Shown: positions 25,518-34,029, counted from the first letter of the stretch. The stretch: DNA of 64,000 nt from an uncultured Bermanella sp. (GCA_913058575.1 CAJXRF010000015.1:1-64000), one strand, 5' to 3'. Notes: generated by a model from the letters alone, not told the origin. Numbers and translations are program-made.

Positions 25518-26687
25518 TTGATTAAAAAACAAACGGCACTTTCTGCTCTGACCATGTCTGCATTAGCCATTCCCAATGCTGCTACCGCCATGGTGGCTCC
25601 AGATAAAAAAACCTTAAGTTTGCGTTACACCCAATATCAAGAAGCAGAAATGCCTGTGGAACGAGTTAATGGTGGTAATACAGGTCGTTATAATATTGAT
25701 ATTCTGCAAATTCGGTATTTTACTCCTGTTCTTGAACAGTACAGTTTAGATACCAATGTGAGTTATGAAACCATGAGTGGCGCCAGTCCTTATGGCAGCA
25801 GTGTGAATGGCAGCGGCCAAACTGAGGTTCACATGAGTGGTGCTTCCATTGAAGAGTCTAGATTCGATGCCAGCGTACTGGGAACTCGATACTTCGAAGA
25901 TGGCAGCTTAGGCACAAGCGTTGCCATGTCCACTGAAAATGATTACAACTCATTGGCCTTCGGGTTATCTGGTGCACTGGAGTTATTTGAAAAGCACACT
26001 ACTTTATTGGCTTCAGCTAGTCTTTCTTACGATGAACTATCACCTACTCAGGCCCAATTATTTGGTGGTGGCCGAGAAGAGGCTGATGGCGAAACCAAGC
26101 GTACCTTTTCTATGTATCAAGGGGTCTCGCAAGTCATTGATAAATTCAGCACCTTGCAAGTGGGGTTTGGTTATACCCGTTTAGCGGGGCATTTATCTGA
26201 CCCTTATCGTACTCGGGATGATCGCCCAGAGCTGCGTGAACAAAATACCTTGTCAGTGCAGTATCGCTATTACTTAACCCAATGGGGCGGCATGGCGTGG
26301 CATTTAGATTACCGTTATTACCAAGATGATTGGGGTATTTTAGCCAACACTATTACCAGTAGTATTTGGAAAGATACAGAATTGGCTGGTTTGCATCTAA
26401 CGCTTGCACCTAATATTCGCTACCACTGGCAACACGCTGCGGATTTTTATTCAGTAGACAGCACCAGTACCAGTGAATTTTACAGTGATGATTTTCGATT
26501 ATCGGCTTATGGCGCCATATCGGTAGGAATTGATATCCAATATCATCACCAAGACATGAGTTTTACATTGGGCATGAGCCAATATTTAAGCTCGGAAGAT
26601 TGGGGTTTAACTGGGGCTGAAAGCTCAGAAACCCCCGCCTTAGTAGATTTTACAACCTTGAGTTTAGGCGTTGACTATCACTTCTAG
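25518..26687 (+). CDS. DUF3570 protein, probable outer-membrane beta-barrel
   Basis: About 389 aa. The start is uncertain: TTG 25518 (ribosome-like GGA at 25505–25507) gives a neat signal peptide MIKKQTALSALTMSALAIPNAATA, while TTG 25503 adds five residues. The mature part is full of alternating beta strands ending in aromatic residues (LSLRYTQYQEAEMPVERVNGG, LQIRYFTPVLEQYSLDTNVSYETMSGASPYG) and closes with LSLGVDYHF, an aromatic C-terminus expected of barrels. It matches DUF3570. Its constant neighbours DUF4266 and ApbE suggest it anchors or exposes a flavin- or redox-carrying protein at the outer membrane (inference). Confidence 0.8.
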   Translation: MIKKQTALSALTMSALAIPNAATAMVAPDKKTLSLRYTQYQEAEMPVERVNGGNTGRYNIDILQIRYFTPVLEQYSLDTNVSYETMSGASPYGSSVNGSGQTEVHMSGASIEESRFDASVLGTRYFEDGSLGTSVAMSTENDYNSLAFGLSGALELFEKHTTLLASASLSYDELSPTQAQLFGGGREEADGETKRTFSMYQGVSQVIDKFSTLQVGFGYTRLAGHLSDPYRTRDDRPELREQNTLSVQYRYYLTQWGGMAWHLDYRYYQDDWGILANTITSSIWKDTELAGLHLTLAPNIRYHWQHAADFYSVDSTSTSEFYSDDFRLSAYGAISVGIDIQYHHQDMSFTLGMSQYLSSEDWGLTGAESSETPALVDFTTLSLGVDYHF

Positions 26688-26709
26688 GTCGTCGATTTCT
26701 AGTAATGAA

Positions 26710-27597
26710 ATGACGTATCAAGTTCATCAATTTAAAGCCATGGGCAGTCCATGTGCTTTTTGTGTTTATCATTCGTCCTCCAGTGTTATTCAAAATGCAC
26801 TTCAGCTTGCTGAAGAGGAAGTGCTGCTACTTGAAAAAAAATATTCCCGGTTTATCAAGGACAGCGTGTTATCCAGCATTAATGAGAAGGCAGGAGTTGC
26901 TTCTGTGCAGGTTGACGCAGAAACGGCTGGCTTAATCAATTATGCCGCTCAATGCTATGCATTAAGTGATGGCCTTTTTGATATTACCTCAGGTGTGTTT
27001 AGGCAAATTTGGGATTTTAAATCATCCAAATTACCCAGTTTAATGGCCATTGAACATACTCTTAAAAAAGTAGGTTTTCACAAACTAAATTGGGATGGTC
27101 AAACGCTTTATTTACCTAAACATATGGAAATTGATTTAGGTGGTGTGGTTAAAGAATACGCAGCAGATTGTGCCCGGCAGATTTTATTTAATAACGGAAT
27201 TCAACATGGCTTGGTGGATCTAGGGGGCGACATGGCGGTGGTAGGTGAGAAGCCTGATCAAACTCCATGGCTCATTGGTATACGTGATCCTAACAACCCG
27301 GCGAAAGCCATTGTGAACATTCCGTTGATGCAAGGCGCCATTGCCACGAGCGGTCACTATGAGCGTTTTATGATGATTAACGGCAAGCGCTATTGCCATA
27401 TCATTAACCCTAAAACTGGCTGGCCGGTGGAATACTGTGCCACAGTGTCGGTGGCATCCTCTCAATGTTTGGTAAGCGGCAGTTTAGCCACCATTGCCAT
27501 GCTAAAAGAAGAGCAAGCGCAAAACTGGTTAACAGAGCAAGAAGCAGTATTTTTTGTGCAGAACTCCCAAGGCCAGTGCTTTGGATCTTTAGCCTAG
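26710..27597 (+). CDS. apbE: FAD:protein FMN transferase ApbE
   Basis: 295 aa from ATG 26710; the frame opens at TTG 26671 inside the end of DUF3570. ApbE transfers FMN from FAD to Thr/Ser of exported proteins. Seen here: the FKAMGSPC opening, KYSRFIKDSVLSSIN, the FAD/Mg region LGGVVKEYAADCA and VDLGGDMAVVG, ATSGHYERF and the signature HIINPKTGWP. Unlike most ApbE proteins it has no lipobox or obvious signal peptide at either start, so its location is unclear. No Na+-NQR or RNF genes are nearby; the acceptor may be one of the exported cluster proteins (inference). Confidence 0.88.
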   Translation: MTYQVHQFKAMGSPCAFCVYHSSSSVIQNALQLAEEEVLLLEKKYSRFIKDSVLSSINEKAGVASVQVDAETAGLINYAAQCYALSDGLFDITSGVFRQIWDFKSSKLPSLMAIEHTLKKVGFHKLNWDGQTLYLPKHMEIDLGGVVKEYAADCARQILFNNGIQHGLVDLGGDMAVVGEKPDQTPWLIGIRDPNNPAKAIVNIPLMQGAIATSGHYERFMMINGKRYCHIINPKTGWPVEYCATVSVASSQCLVSGSLATIAMLKEEQAQNWLTEQEAVFFVQNSQGQCFGSLA

Positions 27598-27698
27598 TTT
27601 AATAGCATTTTTCACCAATTAAATGAAAATAAATCATTGGTAATTTAATCTTTGCTGGCTCATGCTGTCCGGCGAAATTATTGGCACTAAGGTCTATT

Positions 27699-28115
27699 AT
27701 GTCGTTGGACGAAATCATTGAGTACCGTAAGCAACAAGCTCAAACTCGCGTGACAAAAGCAGTTTTCCCAGATACCACTAACCATCATGACACCCTTTTT
27801 GGCGGAACTGCATTGCAGTGGATGGATGAAATTTCTTTCATTGCCGCCACACGGTTTTCTCGTCAAAACATCGTGACGGTGAGTTCAGATAAAATTGACT
27901 TTAAACACCCTGTGCCAGCTGGCTCAGTAGTCGAGTTAGTGGCCAATGTCATTGAAGTGGGGCGCACCAGTTTAAAAGTACAAGTGGATATGTATGTGGA
28001 AAGCTTATACAAAGATGGCAGCCAAAAAGCCATCACCGGCTCGTTTAGCTTTGTGGCCATTGATGAAAACAAAAAGCCTACCCCAGTGATTCCTCAAGCG
28101 TCTATCGATCAATAA
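27699..28115 (+). CDS. acyl-CoA thioesterase (hotdog fold, YciA-like)
   Basis: 138 aa from ATG 27699, with a TAAGG site just upstream; TTG 27681 is in frame but poorer. The hotdog signature FPDTTNHHDTLFGGTALQWMDE near the N-terminus and the second helix-strand block FKHPVPAGSVVELVANVIEVGRTS are those of YciA/ACOT-type enzymes that hydrolyse acyl-CoAs to free acid and CoA in the cytosol. It stands alone, convergent with the RluA-like gene. Confidence 0.87.
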   Translation: MSLDEIIEYRKQQAQTRVTKAVFPDTTNHHDTLFGGTALQWMDEISFIAATRFSRQNIVTVSSDKIDFKHPVPAGSVVELVANVIEVGRTSLKVQVDMYVESLYKDGSQKAITGSFSFVAIDENKKPTPVIPQASIDQ

Positions 28116-28152
28116 AATAAGCGTTTCATTCACCAATAAAGCTTAAGCCTTT

Positions 28153-28758
28153 TTAAAACGGGGCTTTACACTGAAACGTTAACGGTTGCCCGGTCATGGG
28201 GTGCTTAATGCGTAAGGTTTTTGCGTGCAGATGAAGGCGTGGGGATAAATTAAGGGCCTTTGGGGGTGCATAAAAATAGTCACCCACCATCGGAAAGCCC
28301 ATGGCACTCATATGTACCCTGAGTTGATGAGAGCGCCCTGTATGGGGAATCAATTCAACTCGGCTGCAGTTATCTTCAATTTGTAATAGGCGCCAATGGG
28401 TTAAAGATTGTCTGCCCTCTGAATGTACTTCTTGGCGTGGTCTATTTGGCCAGTCGCAACGCAACGGCAAATCTACATGGCCTTTGCTAGCTGGTAATCG
28501 GCCAAATACTCTTGCTTCATATACCTTAAAGGTAAGCCTGTCTTGAAATTGTTTTGCAATGTTTGATAGCGCAAAAGGGGTTAAAGCCAGTACCATTACC
28601 CCTGATGTGGCTTGATCTAAACGATGTATCAAGCCCACAAAGCCAAATTGAGACTGCAAGCGAGTATGAACGCTGTCTATTATACTGCCCGGTTGTGACA
28701 ACAATCCTGAAGGTTTGTTTACCACAATAAGGTGTTTATCCTGATATAAAATCTGCAT
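28153..28758 (-). CDS. RluA-family pseudouridine synthase
   Basis: 202 aa from the ATG at 28756–28758; the open frame continues upstream to 28998, but that part is antisense to the DTW gene and has no family similarity. It starts MQILYQDKHLIVVNKPSGLL, then the catalytic motif GLIHRLDQATSGVMVLA (Asp of HRLD), RVFGRLPASKGHVDLPL, and IPHTGRSHQLRVHMSAMGFP. It converts uridine to pseudouridine in rRNA or tRNA. Length and motifs suit RluA/TruC-like single-domain enzymes without an S4 domain. The exact target is not determined. It starts only 10 bases from the divergent tapT gene. Confidence 0.88.
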   Translation of the reverse strand: MQILYQDKHLIVVNKPSGLLSQPGSIIDSVHTRLQSQFGFVGLIHRLDQATSGVMVLALTPFALSNIAKQFQDRLTFKVYEARVFGRLPASKGHVDLPLRCDWPNRPRQEVHSEGRQSLTHWRLLQIEDNCSRVELIPHTGRSHQLRVHMSAMGFPMVGDYFYAPPKALNLSPRLHLHAKTLRIKHPMTGQPLTFQCKAPF

Positions 28759-28768
28759 TTGTAGCAAT

Positions 28769-29395
28769 ATGCCAAGAAAATTATGTGATCGATGTGATCG
28801 CCCAGAAAACGTGTGTTTATGTGCACATTTAGTGAATCTACAGGCGCCTTGTAAGGTGCTGATTCTACAGCACCCATCCGAGCAAAAACAGGCACTTGCC
28901 ACCGTTCCTATTTTGCAAAAATGTTTATCACCATTGCAAGTTTGGGTGGGAGAAGATTTTTGTGAGCACCAGGACTTGTCAGTGTTGTTAAAAAACAAAG
29001 AACAGTGCCGGGTTTTATTTCCAAGTGAGCACTGTGTTGAATTGGATGTTAGTGAAAATAATGTTCAGGGAAGCGGTGGTGAACGCGAAAATGTCGATAC
29101 ATTAATTGTCTTGGATGGCACTTGGCGAAAAGCCAAAAAAATATGGCATCTTAATCCTTGGCTGCACAATTTCCCTGGGATTATTTTAAAGAATGCACCA
29201 CCTAGTCAGTATCAAATTCGTGCTTCTAATATTTCAGGGGGCGTGTCCACACTTGAAGCCATAACCCTGTATTGTAATTATCTTTCAAACAGTAGCCAAT
29301 TTAATGCTTTGAATAAACCGTTTAGGGCCATGATTGATATGCAGATTGCCAGTATGGGAGAGGAGGTGTTTAAAGCTCACTATTTAAATAAGTGA
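28769..29395 (+). CDS. tapT: DTW-domain tRNA-uridine aminocarboxypropyltransferase
   Basis: 208-aa protein with the N-terminal zinc-type motif CDRCDRPENVCLC, the DTW signature LDGTWRKAKKIW near residue 117, and ASNISGGVSTLEAI. TapT (YfiP) adds the 3-amino-3-carboxypropyl group from SAM to tRNA uridine 47 (acp3U47). ATG 28769 gives the full family N-terminus but no clear ribosome site precedes it. It and the divergent RluA-like gene leave no room for a promoter between their start codons. Confidence 0.88.
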   Translation: MPRKLCDRCDRPENVCLCAHLVNLQAPCKVLILQHPSEQKQALATVPILQKCLSPLQVWVGEDFCEHQDLSVLLKNKEQCRVLFPSEHCVELDVSENNVQGSGGERENVDTLIVLDGTWRKAKKIWHLNPWLHNFPGIILKNAPPSQYQIRASNISGGVSTLEAITLYCNYLSNSSQFNALNKPFRAMIDMQIASMGEEVFKAHYLNK

Positions 29396-29405
29396 GCTTT
29401 AAATT
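29371..29405 (+). terminator. terminator overlapping the end of tapT
   Basis: Perfect 11-bp stem TAAAGCTCACT (29371–29381) / AGTGAGCTTTA (29391–29401), loop of nine. The hairpin includes the tapT stop codon and could serve both convergent genes. Confidence 0.7.
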
Positions 29406-29416
29406 TGTGTAGTAAC

Positions 29417-30037
29417 TTATTGATTGGCGACTTGAGCAGGCACTTTAGGCATGTGAAGGCCTAATATACTTTCTTTAAAATCGCGGCCCACAGGGGTTTT
29501 GCCAATCCAAATCGACAGCATGGCTTGAAAATAGGCTTTTCCAGGAATAATGCCTTTTACTTCACCATTCATGGTAATACGAGTGCCTTTTCCTGGAATA
29601 TAGTCAAATGAGGTTTCTTGCCCTTCATACATCTTGCCTTCGAAATAACTCAGCATTTGGGCTAATTCTTTGTCCAGTGCTTTATGCTCATCCGCCGTTA
29701 AGTTCACCACCAGTGCTTCTTGCAGGGCATTGGCAATGCGCCGAGCGCTGACCTTCTTAAGTAGGGTAATAAACACCATGCGCTTGTGAGTTTCACTGGC
29801 AAGGATCACTTCAGGGTCTTCATTGTGTTCTTCTAAATACAAGGCACCGACGTAGGTTTTTACGAGAAAGTACATTTCCCTAAGAGCCGCGCCGTTTAAT
29901 GTGAGCTCAGGACGTTCTTGGGTGGCCGCTATGGTATCTTGCAATGTAACATCATCAATGGTGAAAGCTTGGGCTGAATTCCACATGAAAATGGAGGCGA
30001 TCATACTGAGTGCGAGGGTGAGTGGTAGCGTTTTCAT
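29417..30037 (-). CDS. exported chalcone-isomerase-like protein
   Basis: 206 aa from the ATG at 30035–30037 (the frame extends 12 codons further without support). Signal peptide MKTLPLTLALSMIASIFMWNSAQA, then the chalcone isomerase-like domain: LNGAALREMYFLVKTYVGALYLEEHNEDPEV, KRMVFITLLKKVSARRIANAL and SIWIGKTPVGRDFKESILG. Bacterial members of this fold are periplasmic and thought to bind fatty acids or similar ligands; true isomerase activity is doubtful. It is separated from rdgC by a 316-bp divergent gap (30038–30353) with no recognised gene. Confidence 0.83.
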   Translation of the reverse strand: MKTLPLTLALSMIASIFMWNSAQAFTIDDVTLQDTIAATQERPELTLNGAALREMYFLVKTYVGALYLEEHNEDPEVILASETHKRMVFITLLKKVSARRIANALQEALVVNLTADEHKALDKELAQMLSYFEGKMYEGQETSFDYIPGKGTRITMNGEVKGIIPGKAYFQAMLSIWIGKTPVGRDFKESILGLHMPKVPAQVANQ

Positions 30038-30353
30038 TGGGTGACTCTTTATTATTATGGAACTGCACGGCACTCTTATATCACTAGATTGTTAAGCTGA
30101 ACAAGCTTTGCTGAGGTAAAAGCATTAAGGCGTGGGAAAGCGTCAATGATTTGTCTTACTTTGAGATAAAAACGTCTTAAAATGATCACGAGATTAATCT
30201 TAAAGCATTAGGGATTGGCAATGTCTTTTAGAGTTAACGCTTGACCTAAAAATTGCTCTGGTCAGTTAATGAGAGGGAATAACGGACAAAATTAGCACTT
30301 GTTTGTGTTAATAGATGTTAGGCATAATGCCCGTTTTTTGCGGAAATGGGCTA

Positions 30354-31298
30354 ATGCAAGTTAGAAATTTTATATGGTACGTTCTTAATAAGCCCTTACC
30401 CTCTCTTGAAGGTATTTCAGAAGCGCTGTCTAAAAAAGCGTTTGAGCCTTGTTTGTCACAGCAGCAAATAAGCCAAGGTTGGGTGGCACCAGTACATCAC
30501 GGTGAATGGGTATTTGAAGCCCATGGCGCTCAGCTTATCATGCTTAAACAAGAGCGTCGTTTACTGCCAGCTTCCGTGGTAAATGAATATTTACAGACGA
30601 AAGTAGAAGAATTTGAAGCCGCTGAAGGGTATGCGCCCAGTCGTAAAATTCGTCAACAAATGAAAGAAGATCTTACCTTAGAATTATTACCTAAGGCGTT
30701 TACTAAGGCTTCAAAAATTCCCATATTGATATTTCCTCGCCAGGGCTGGCTATTTGTTTTGTCTTCAAGTGCTAAAAGCGCCGATGACGCCACCGCATTG
30801 CTGCGTGAAACCCTTGGCACTCTGCCGGTATCTTTGGCCAATAGTGATGTGAGCCCAAGTCACATGATGACTCGCTGGTTAAGTCACCCGAATGAATTAC
30901 CCGAAGAGTGGAGTCTAGGGGAAGAGGTTGAGCTTCAAGAGCCTGAAGCAGGCGTAGTAAAGGTTAAAAATCAAGATTTACTGGCAGAGGAAATTACCGT
31001 GCACTTAGATGCGGGTAAATTAGCCAGTAAATTGGCATTGGTGTGGCGTGAAGACATTAGCCTAATGTTAGAAGAAGATTTGGGTGTAAAGCGTATTAAA
31101 TTACTGATGGAAGATGATGATGCGCCAAGCTCTTCAGATCCTCAAGAAGCCAAGTTTGCCCATGAATTTGCAGTAAGCTGCAATTGGATGGTGCCCATGT
31201 GTCAGTCTTTATTAGCGGCTCTGGGCGGCCTTGAGAAAACCTTGGCAGCCAGCCAAAGTCGTGCGTTTGATGAAGCGAATACTGCGGTTCCAGCCTAG
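30354..31298 (+). CDS. rdgC: recombination-associated protein RdgC
   Basis: 314 aa from ATG 30354; the frame opens 13 codons upstream. Similarity to E. coli RdgC runs along the whole length: FEPCLSQQQISQGWVAPV, PASVVNEYLQTKVEEFEA, RQQMKEDLTLELLPKAF, LLRETLGTLPV, KNQDLLAEEITVHLDAGKLASKLAL, and C-terminal LIALGG-like SLLAALGG. RdgC forms a ring dimer on double-stranded DNA and restrains RecA. The N-terminus MQVRNFIWYVLNKP replaces the common MWFKNL-type start, a mild divergence. Monocistronic. Confidence 0.92.
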   Translation: MQVRNFIWYVLNKPLPSLEGISEALSKKAFEPCLSQQQISQGWVAPVHHGEWVFEAHGAQLIMLKQERRLLPASVVNEYLQTKVEEFEAAEGYAPSRKIRQQMKEDLTLELLPKAFTKASKIPILIFPRQGWLFVLSSSAKSADDATALLRETLGTLPVSLANSDVSPSHMMTRWLSHPNELPEEWSLGEEVELQEPEAGVVKVKNQDLLAEEITVHLDAGKLASKLALVWREDISLMLEEDLGVKRIKLLMEDDDAPSSSDPQEAKFAHEFAVSCNWMVPMCQSLLAALGGLEKTLAASQSRAFDEANTAVPA

Positions 31299-31342
31299 AC
31301 TCAGATTGCCTTCATTTAAAATCTAAGGGGATAAAATGGCAT

Positions 31343-31370
31343 CCCTAAAAATCCTTGCTAGGGTTTTATT
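31343..31370 (+). terminator. weak terminator after rdgC
   Basis: Stem CCCTA (31343–31347) / TAGGG (31359–31363), loop of 11, then TTTTATT. Flanking ATAAAA/TTTTAT may extend it. Confidence 0.55.
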
Positions 31371-31377
31371 AAGACGT

Positions 31378-31419
31378 ACAAAACAAGATCAGGAAGTTCG
31401 ATAGTCGGTCTTGTTTTGT
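31378..31419. other. 11-bp inverted repeat between rdgC and the rhombosortase gene
   Basis: Perfect arms ACAAAACAAGA (31378–31388) and TCTTGTTTTGT (31409–31419) with a 20-base loop. No long T-run follows. It could be a second terminator, an RNA hairpin in the leader of the next gene, or an operator. Confidence 0.5.
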
Positions 31420-31494
31420 GTTGTCTGCTTACGCTGCTTTGTGATATTTCTCATTGGCTGTTAGAGTCAGCATTTTCCTGTTAAAGCGTTTTTC

Positions 31495-32085
31495 ATGCTT
31501 AGTTTCTTGCGTCGTTACCCTGTTTCTTTTTGGCCCCTCGTCATGTTAGTGATGGTTTTGCTGCTTAATGCAGGCGGCTCCTTCATTACCCAATTATTGC
31601 GCTTTGATCACTTGGCTATCGCGCAAGGAGAGTGGTGGCGTCTATTGAGTGCTCATTTTGTTCACTTAGGTTGGGCCCATGCCTTGCTTAATTCAGGTGG
31701 TTTGTTGTTGGTGGCTTGGATGCACCCTAGGGGGCCTGCTTGGCGCTGGTGGGGTTTCTATCTAATAAGTGCATTATGCATATCAATTGTGATGTACATG
31801 AAAGGCGAAGTGTCCACTTACGTAGGGGCCTCTGGCGTGTTGCATGGGTTGCTCATATTAGCCGCCTTTTTTAGTCGTTGGCTTGAAACTTGGCGTCGCG
31901 TTCTCATTGTGGTTTTGATTTCAGCCAAACTTATATGGGAGCAAAGCCCCTGGTATGAGGACACAGGCGTCGGGGAGATGATCGGCGGGTATGTGGTGGT
32001 CGATGCGCATTTTTTAGGCGGTGTGACAGGGCTGATGCTAATGATAGTGGTACTGATAAAAAACCACATAAAGAGCGCCAAATAA
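31495..32085 (+). CDS. rhombosortase-like intramembrane serine protease
   Basis: 196-aa rhomboid with about six membrane spans. Catalytic Ser in YVGASGVLHG and His in DAHFLGGVTGL; WWRLLSAHFVHLGWAHALLNSGG is the HxxxN oxyanion region. The GASGVLHG and late AHFLGG patterns, and the short length, fit rhombosortase, which cleaves GlyGly-CTERM tails of exported proteins after type II secretion-linked sorting. No GlyGly-CTERM substrate was seen in this window, so the assignment rests on the enzyme motifs alone; an ordinary GlpG-like rhomboid is the alternative. Confidence 0.78.
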   Translation: MLSFLRRYPVSFWPLVMLVMVLLLNAGGSFITQLLRFDHLAIAQGEWWRLLSAHFVHLGWAHALLNSGGLLLVAWMHPRGPAWRWWGFYLISALCISIVMYMKGEVSTYVGASGVLHGLLILAAFFSRWLETWRRVLIVVLISAKLIWEQSPWYEDTGVGEMIGGYVVVDAHFLGGVTGLMLMIVVLIKNHIKSAK

Positions 32086-32142
32086 GTTTATTTACCTCTA
32101 CACTTTTAAAAGCGGTTCATTCTTAGCCGCTTTGAGGGGCGT

Positions 32143-33060
32143 ATGGGGCGGCAAGAAAGTGTTAACAAGCGACTAAAACGGATTTTATGGCTGCTAAGTA
32201 TTGGTTGCTGTGCCCATGTGTATGGGAGTTCTGGTGAGTGGGAGCACGAACTGGACCCGTATTACACAAATATTGCTTATTTCAAAACCCTTGATGACTC
32301 CCCTGTGCCTGAGCTAGGTGAGCGCTCAGAAAGTGAAGTGTACCGCGATTTATTTTACCGCTCTTATTTACCGCGCTTTGTTTTGGTGGAAGCCAGTGTT
32401 AACCCCATGCCCGTATTGGGCGTGATCTTAAAAAGTGATGATGCCTCAGGCATATACGACAATATGAAAGTCACCCAAGATTTAAATTTAGTCGAAGTGG
32501 CCACCGCGGGTTTCGAAGAGCCTTATGCGTTATCTTTATTTTTAGGCAATATGGTGAAGTATGAATCAGCCGATGGCTCAGGAATACAGAGTAAAGGTTT
32601 CATGGGGTATTTGGCCAGCTACGGGCATCTGCATATTCGTAAAAACAAGTTGGTAGATGATCGCTGGGGTGAATTTGAGTGGAAATTAAAAGGTGATCAA
32701 ATTTTAAGTGATAGAAATTTAAGCTGGTCTTTTAGATTGGGGTTTAAAATACATGATAATCCATTGATCACAGATGAGTTTTATGTGGCACTTAAGCGAG
32801 AAAGGGTACAAGAAAAAGGGGATATATACTCTTGGATAGAAAACGGCGGCATTGAGTTTAAATATAGAATGGATCGTGAAACTGGTGCCACCATAGGTCA
32901 GCAGTTAATTGTCGATAAAAAAATCCCCATCGTGAAAAAGGGTTGGGTGGTGTCTTTGGGAATTGGCTTTGTACGAGATACCCCCCGGAAATATAAGGGC
33001 GAATTACTGATAGATGAAACAACAACATCGTTTGTATTGCGTCCCAGTATTGCTTTTTAA
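32143..33060 (+). CDS. exported protein of unknown function, possibly an outer-membrane barrel
   Basis: 305 aa, not recognised. A basic start and hydrophobic stretch (RLKRILWLLSIGCCAHVYG) form a signal peptide. The remainder is beta-rich and acidic, with an amphipathic C-terminal region (VVSLGIGFVRD…TTSFVLRPSIAF) that ends in Phe, as in outer-membrane barrels. ATG 32143 has a GAGGGGCG ribosome site. It follows the rhombosortase gene by 57 bases but lacks a GlyGly-CTERM tail. Confidence 0.65.
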   Translation: MGRQESVNKRLKRILWLLSIGCCAHVYGSSGEWEHELDPYYTNIAYFKTLDDSPVPELGERSESEVYRDLFYRSYLPRFVLVEASVNPMPVLGVILKSDDASGIYDNMKVTQDLNLVEVATAGFEEPYALSLFLGNMVKYESADGSGIQSKGFMGYLASYGHLHIRKNKLVDDRWGEFEWKLKGDQILSDRNLSWSFRLGFKIHDNPLITDEFYVALKRERVQEKGDIYSWIENGGIEFKYRMDRETGATIGQQLIVDKKIPIVKKGWVVSLGIGFVRDTPRKYKGELLIDETTTSFVLRPSIAF

Positions 33061-33111
33061 ACGAGTTAATTAATCTAAGCCCCCATAAAGCGTACAGATA
33101 AGAGTCATTAA

Positions 33112-34029
33112 TTAAACATTGGGCCAAGCGTCTGCCACAATGAAATAGCGTTTTATCTCCTCATGAGCATTTTGTTTTTCAGCGAGTTTTATTAAAATTA
33201 ATGCATAGTTATTTGGACTACTGAAAAAATGATTACGGACAAATTCATTTACCTTTTCTTTGTTCATAATTAGACAACCGCTTTCTAATTTAGGCAGTTT
33301 TAATGGGCCGAGCCATTGTGGTTTCTTCACAAAGGCCCAAGTGTCATGCGCATGTGTTAATTCAGTGATGTTCTTTTGATGCAACCACTCTCCCATATGG
33401 CACTGTGGATTTACATCTATTGGCAGTGAATAGGTATGATTAAACTGGTGAAATAAATAGCCTTTTAATATTAAGCGCTGGTGGATGGGTGGCTTTATTT
33501 CAAGGTTAGTCAGTAACGCTTGGCATTGAGGGTGATTCAATATCGGAAATTGCTTTTCATTTAATGTTTTTAGCTTTATGTCTAGTCGGTCTCGACTTTG
33601 AGGGCCTAGCCAATGGTGGGTTTCTTGGCCTGATTGATTGGGCTGTTGTAAATAAAATTTCACCGCCAGCTCCATGTGCAGGTAACCCAGGCTAGCATTG
33701 TGTGCCAATACGTCGAGCTCTCCCAGCGTTTGCTTTTTCTCAATGATCTGTAAATTATGATTTAGCAGCTGCCAGTTTGGCCCATTCTCTAGGTAAAATT
33801 GCCAGAGGCTTTCAAAGTAGAGCCCTAATCGTTGGGTCTTTCTCGTCTCTAAAAACCGGTGTAGTGTGTCTGGTTTTTGATCAAGTGCCGTAAGCCAATG
33901 GTTTAAACAGGAATCGGCTTGGCTTTTTAGTGGTAGCACTTCATTGGCATAGGCCAGTTCAGGGCTATTAATGCTCCACTGTAATTGCCTAACTTTTGGG
34001 TCAATTAATTGCATAGGGAGTGGATTCAC
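33112..34029 (-). CDS. DUF1853 protein (PD-(D/E)xK nuclease-like)
   Basis: 305 aa with the DUF1853 pattern: LDPKVRQLQW-like opening (LIDPKVRQLQWSINSPELA), RLGLYFESLWQFYLE, TLGELDVLAHN…HMELAVKFYL, and HHWLGPQSRDRLDIKLKTL. The GELDVL…ELAVKF arrangement matches a PD-(D/E)xK active site (Glu/Asp and Lys), so a nuclease-like role is possible, though function is unknown. It is divergent from nadK. The same neighbour pair occurs in Pseudomonas, as I remember it. Confidence 0.82.
   Translation of the reverse strand: MNPLPMQLIDPKVRQLQWSINSPELAYANEVLPLKSQADSCLNHWLTALDQKPDTLHRFLETRKTQRLGLYFESLWQFYLENGPNWQLLNHNLQIIEKKQTLGELDVLAHNASLGYLHMELAVKFYLQQPNQSGQETHHWLGPQSRDRLDIKLKTLNEKQFPILNHPQCQALLTNLEIKPPIHQRLILKGYLFHQFNHTYSLPIDVNPQCHMGEWLHQKNITELTHAHDTWAFVKKPQWLGPLKLPKLESGCLIMNKEKVNEFVRNHFFSSPNNYALILIKLAEKQNAHEEIKRYFIVADAWPNV

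Noticed and set aside
28759-28998. Extended N-terminus of the RluA-like protein.
   Set aside because: The extra 80 codons are antisense to the conserved tapT coding sequence and carry no RluA or S4 features.
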